From the NCBI GenBank assembly GCA_023396345.1, contig JAEWWO010000254.1, positions 1 to 6,859 on the forward strand: a DNA stretch of 6,859 nt, in the 5' to 3' direction. Numbering within the stretch: the stretch's first letter is position 1; each line of letters begins with the position of its first letter. This document shows positions 5,389 to 6,859 of this stretch, piece by piece. Both the position numbers and the translations under genes were made by a program. The stretch is from Bacteroidota bacterium (GTDB taxonomy: Bacteria > Bacteroidota > Bacteroidia > Chitinophagales > Chitinophagaceae). Below the pieces are notes generated by a model. It was not told the origin of the DNA. It searched no databases and worked only from the letters and a program-made list of their open reading frames with translations.

Positions 5389-5752
5389 GTAGCGTAGCCA
5401 TTGCCAGAATGCCTATACTCAAAACAATTACTGCATATAACCCGAATTGCTTTTCCGGACATTCCCCCGCAAAGCAAGAACTCACAACAAAGAAATTACG
5501 AATTGTCCAGGCAAGGTTGAGCGCAGCAATAAACAGATTCAGTCTTTTAGCCCAGAGCTTGGGTACAAGAAAAAGAATAAGAGAAATGATTGTAAAGAAA
5601 ATATTTATGATAGCCGGCTTACCAAAATTGGTACCTTCCGTCATCATACCGCTGACATTTTTGTCTATAGAAGGAATATATACCCATGGAATAAATGAGA
5701 AACTAATTAGTAAAATACATAATCCTACTCCTATAATTTGTGAATATTTCAT
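5366..5752 (-). CDS. Four-TM membrane protein of unknown function
   Basis: A 128-residue membrane protein counted from the ATG at 5752. An earlier in-frame ATG at 5779 falls inside the likely -7 box and would add nine polar residues, so the later start is preferred. Hydrophobic segments lie at about 4-22, 46-64, 72-91 and 103-121. The basic 'KLWAKR' between TM2 and TM3 suggests that loop is cytoplasmic. The first loop (with 'FIPWVYI' and 'GTNFGKP') and the last loop would then face the periplasm. The last loop holds Cys93 and Cys98 (C-FAGE-C), which could form a disulfide. I recall similar uncharacterised Bacteroidota proteins but no named domain. The gene runs against aat and overlaps its last 23 bases. 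It is divergent from the HAD phosphatase gene. Confidence 0.8.
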   Translation of the reverse strand: MKYSQIIGVGLCILLISFSFIPWVYIPSIDKNVSGMMTEGTNFGKPAIINIFFTIISLILFLVPKLWAKRLNLFIAALNLAWTIRNFFVVSSCFAGECPEKQFGLYAVIVLSIGILAMATLPKIPVKR

Positions 5753-5776
5753 TGAACAATGTAAACTTTTAGTGAA

Positions 5777-5784
5777 CAAAAATA
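5777..5784 (-). promoter_or_regulatory. Candidate -7 box of the four-TM membrane protein gene
   Basis: TATTTTTG on the minus strand fits TAnnTTTG and ends 24 bases before the ATG at 5752, the same leader length as the 2TM operon. No convincing TTTG appears at the expected upstream distance, so the call rests on the -7 box and its position. Confidence 0.4.
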
Positions 5785-5789
5785 AATGA

Positions 5790-5822
5790 TTGTATCGAGT
5801 TAAGAAACATTATTTACATTTG
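5790..5822 (+). promoter_or_regulatory. Promoter of the Cof-type HAD phosphatase gene
   Basis: TTG (5790-5792), a 22-base spacer and TACATTTG (5815-5822), the same eight bases as the clpS -7 box. The box ends 21 bases before the ATG at 5844. The spacer is slightly long for the Bacteroidota consensus. The divergent membrane-protein promoter lies immediately to its left. Confidence 0.55.
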
Positions 5823-5843
5823 ACGCTTTAAAATATAAATGCG

Positions 5844-6632
5844 ATGATTAAGTTGATTGTATGTGACATGGACGGTACGTTGTTGAATGACGATAAGCAA
5901 TTACCTGAAAATTTCTGGCAGATTGAAGAAGCATTACACAATAAAAATATCCGTTTTGTAATAGCCAGTGGAAGACAATATTTTAATCTGGTGGATGTTT
6001 TTGAGAGAATAAAAGAAAGGTGCTATATTCTTGCTGAAAATGGCGCCATTGTTATGTTGAATGATGAATGCCTGTATACAAATCCTATTGAAAAAAAGGA
6101 TATGCCTTTGTTGATTGAAACAGGCAGAAAGATAGAGAATGCGGATATTATTTACTCAGGAGCGAAAAGTGCGTATGTTGAAAATGATGATAAAGAACTA
6201 TGGGACTATGCTTCAAAATATCATAAAAAACTTGAATTAGCAGACTCACTCGATAATGTTGATGATGACTGTCTTAAGTTTACAATGTATGACCGGTCAG
6301 GCTCACAGCAAAACAGTTATGCGCATTTTAAACAGTATGAAGATAAATTTAAAATTGCCGTATCAGGAAAACACTGGCTGGATATAAATAATATAGAAAC
6401 CAATAAAGGTAAAGCGGTAAAAGTGTTGCAGAATAAATTGCAGATAAGTTACGATGAAACTATGGTTTTCGGCGATTATCTTAATGATTTGGAAATGATG
6501 TCAGCCGGGAAATACAGCTACGCCATGAAGAATGCAAGACCTGAAATCATTGTTGCTGCTAACTTTCAGACCGAATACAGTAATAATGAAAATGGAGTAA
6601 TAAGAACAATTAAAGAAATAATTTCTTTGTAG
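5844..6632 (+). CDS. Cof-type HAD-IIB family phosphatase
   Basis: A 262-residue soluble hydrolase of the haloacid dehalogenase superfamily, Cof (IIB) subfamily, whose members dephosphorylate sugar phosphates, nucleotides or cofactors such as FMN and PLP. Motif I 'DMDGT' places the nucleophile at Asp8 and the general acid at Asp10. Motif II is Ser42 in 'IASGR'. The motif III lysine is Lys188 in 'TNKGKA'. Motif IV is 'GDYLND' (210-215), with Asp211 and Asp215 binding magnesium. The C2-type cap domain lies between about 80 and 185. All catalytic residues are present, so the enzyme should be active, but the substrate cannot be read from sequence. It is a single gene with its own promoter. Another ATG at 5839 is out of frame and stops at once, so 5844 is the start. 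The stop codon falls inside a hairpin. Confidence 0.95.
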   Translation: MIKLIVCDMDGTLLNDDKQLPENFWQIEEALHNKNIRFVIASGRQYFNLVDVFERIKERCYILAENGAIVMLNDECLYTNPIEKKDMPLLIETGRKIENADIIYSGAKSAYVENDDKELWDYASKYHKKLELADSLDNVDDDCLKFTMYDRSGSQQNSYAHFKQYEDKFKIAVSGKHWLDINNIETNKGKAVKVLQNKLQISYDETMVFGDYLNDLEMMSAGKYSYAMKNARPEIIVAANFQTEYSNNENGVIRTIKEIISL

Positions 6633-6659
6633 GAACGCGCCAAGTGGAGCGCTCCTACA
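6628..6659. repeat. REP-like hairpin overlapping the phosphatase stop codon
   Basis: TGTAGGA (6628-6634) pairs with TCCTACA (6653-6659). After an A-C mismatch, CGC (6636-6638) pairs with GCG (6649-6651). After a G-A mismatch, CC (6640-6641) pairs with GG (6646-6647) around an AAGT tetraloop. That gives 12 base pairs with two internal mismatches, rich in G and C against an AT-rich background. The phosphatase stop TAG is 6630-6632, inside the left arm. The 'GTAGGA...TCCTAC' ends resemble common bacterial extragenic palindromes. It may also end transcription or protect the mRNA 3' end; no U-run follows it. Confidence 0.6.
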
Positions 6660-6677
6660 TCAACAAGTCTTTGTTGA
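6660..6677. terminator. Perfect 7-bp hairpin after the phosphatase gene, possible terminator
   Basis: TCAACAA (6660-6666), loop GTCT, TTGTTGA (6671-6677): a perfect stem directly abutting the REP-like hairpin. It is AT-rich and lacks a proper T-tract, so intrinsic termination is uncertain. Together with the preceding hairpin it is the only plausible 3' end signal between the phosphatase and nitroreductase genes. Confidence 0.3.
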
Positions 6678-6725
6678 AATACTGTCAATTGTTTAAACAT
6701 CTATCTTTCTTTAAGAAGAATAAGC

Positions 6726-6733
6726 GAACTTTG
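6726..6733 (+). promoter_or_regulatory. Weak -7-like box before the nitroreductase gene
   Basis: GAACTTTG matches TAnnTTTG except for the first base and ends 17 bases before the ATG at 6751. No TTTG is seen at the usual upstream distance. A promoter is expected here because two hairpins separate this gene from the previous one. Confidence 0.3.
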
Positions 6734-6750
6734 CATCAAAGACAATCATT

Positions 6751-6859
6751 ATGGAACTGCTGGAAGCATTAAACTGGAGATACGCTGCTAAAAAAATGAG
6801 CGGCAAAATAGTAGACGAAGACAAAGTAGAGGCAATCATTGAAGCGGCAAGACTTGCGC
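6751..6859 (+). CDS. Nitroreductase-family FMN oxidoreductase, N-terminal part (cut by right window edge)
   Basis: Thirty-six codons are visible from the ATG at 6751, reading MELLEALNWRYAAKKMSGK then IVDEDKVEAIIEAARLA at the window edge. This is the start of an NfsB-like nitroreductase domain: an initial helix, then 'RYAAKK' with Arg10 and Lys14 in the positions that contact the FMN phosphate in E. coli NfsB, then the helix ending in 'EAARLA', usually followed by P-S. Family members are homodimeric flavoenzymes that use NAD(P)H to reduce nitroaromatics, quinones or other acceptors. The physiological substrate is not determinable. The rest of the gene lies outside the window. Confidence 0.88.
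   Translation, partial: MELLEALNWRYAAKKMSGKIVDEDKVEAIIEAARLA

Noticed and set aside
5409..5789. Plus-strand frames opposite the four-TM membrane protein
   Set aside because: The minus-strand protein has clear membrane segments, a sensible topology and a promoter box; the plus-strand readings show no domain.
1..6859. CRISPR array, transposase, tRNA/rRNA or defence system
   Set aside because: No regularly spaced direct repeats, no transposase or nuclease motifs, and no tRNA-like cloverleaf were recognised on either strand.

Overview
The window is AT-rich chromosomal DNA from a member of the Bacteroidota, most likely near the Chitinophagales/Sphingobacteriales. Three things support this. Several genes are preceded by the Bacteroidota-type -7 box TAnnTTTG, and no Shine-Dalgarno sequences are evident. 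The protein set looks typical of the group: a 2TM-domain protein, a UMF1-type MFS transporter, and a ClpS with an NDDVNTF motif. The intergenic DNA carries palindromic REP-like elements. Species-level placement is not possible from this sequence alone.

Layout. (1) Bases 1-1031, minus strand: a tight three-gene operon with a 2TM-domain protein, a six-TM membrane protein and a winged-helix regulator cut by the left edge. It has a good promoter with a perfect 15-bp palindrome between the -33 and -7 boxes, a candidate autoregulatory operator. (2) Bases 1125-4018, minus strand: an MlaE-type lipid-transporter permease, UppP (undecaprenyl-diphosphatase) and a UMF1-family MFS transporter, spaced 14 and 18 bp apart. 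This looks like an envelope-lipid operon, but no MlaF ATPase or MCE protein is visible. (3) Bases 4019-4417: a divergent 399-bp intergenic region with inverted repeats and the clpS promoter. (4) Bases 4418-5388, plus strand: clpS and aat joined by TAATG. These are the recognition adaptor and the N-degron-writing transferase of the bacterial N-end rule pathway. (5) Bases 5366-5752, minus strand: a four-TM membrane protein convergent with aat and overlapping its 3' end by 23 bp. (6) Bases 5844-6632, plus strand: a Cof-type HAD phosphatase whose stop codon lies inside a REP-like hairpin. (7) Bases 6751-6859, plus strand: the start of a nitroreductase-family gene cut by the right edge.

Most of the content is core metabolism and envelope biology. 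I see no CRISPR array, transposase, phage gene, tRNA or rRNA, and no clear undescribed multi-gene system. The signals most worth a second look are the palindrome in the regulator operon's promoter, the nearly leaderless clpS-aat transcript, the unusual mlaE-uppP-MFS grouping, and the two REP-like elements with related loop sequences.
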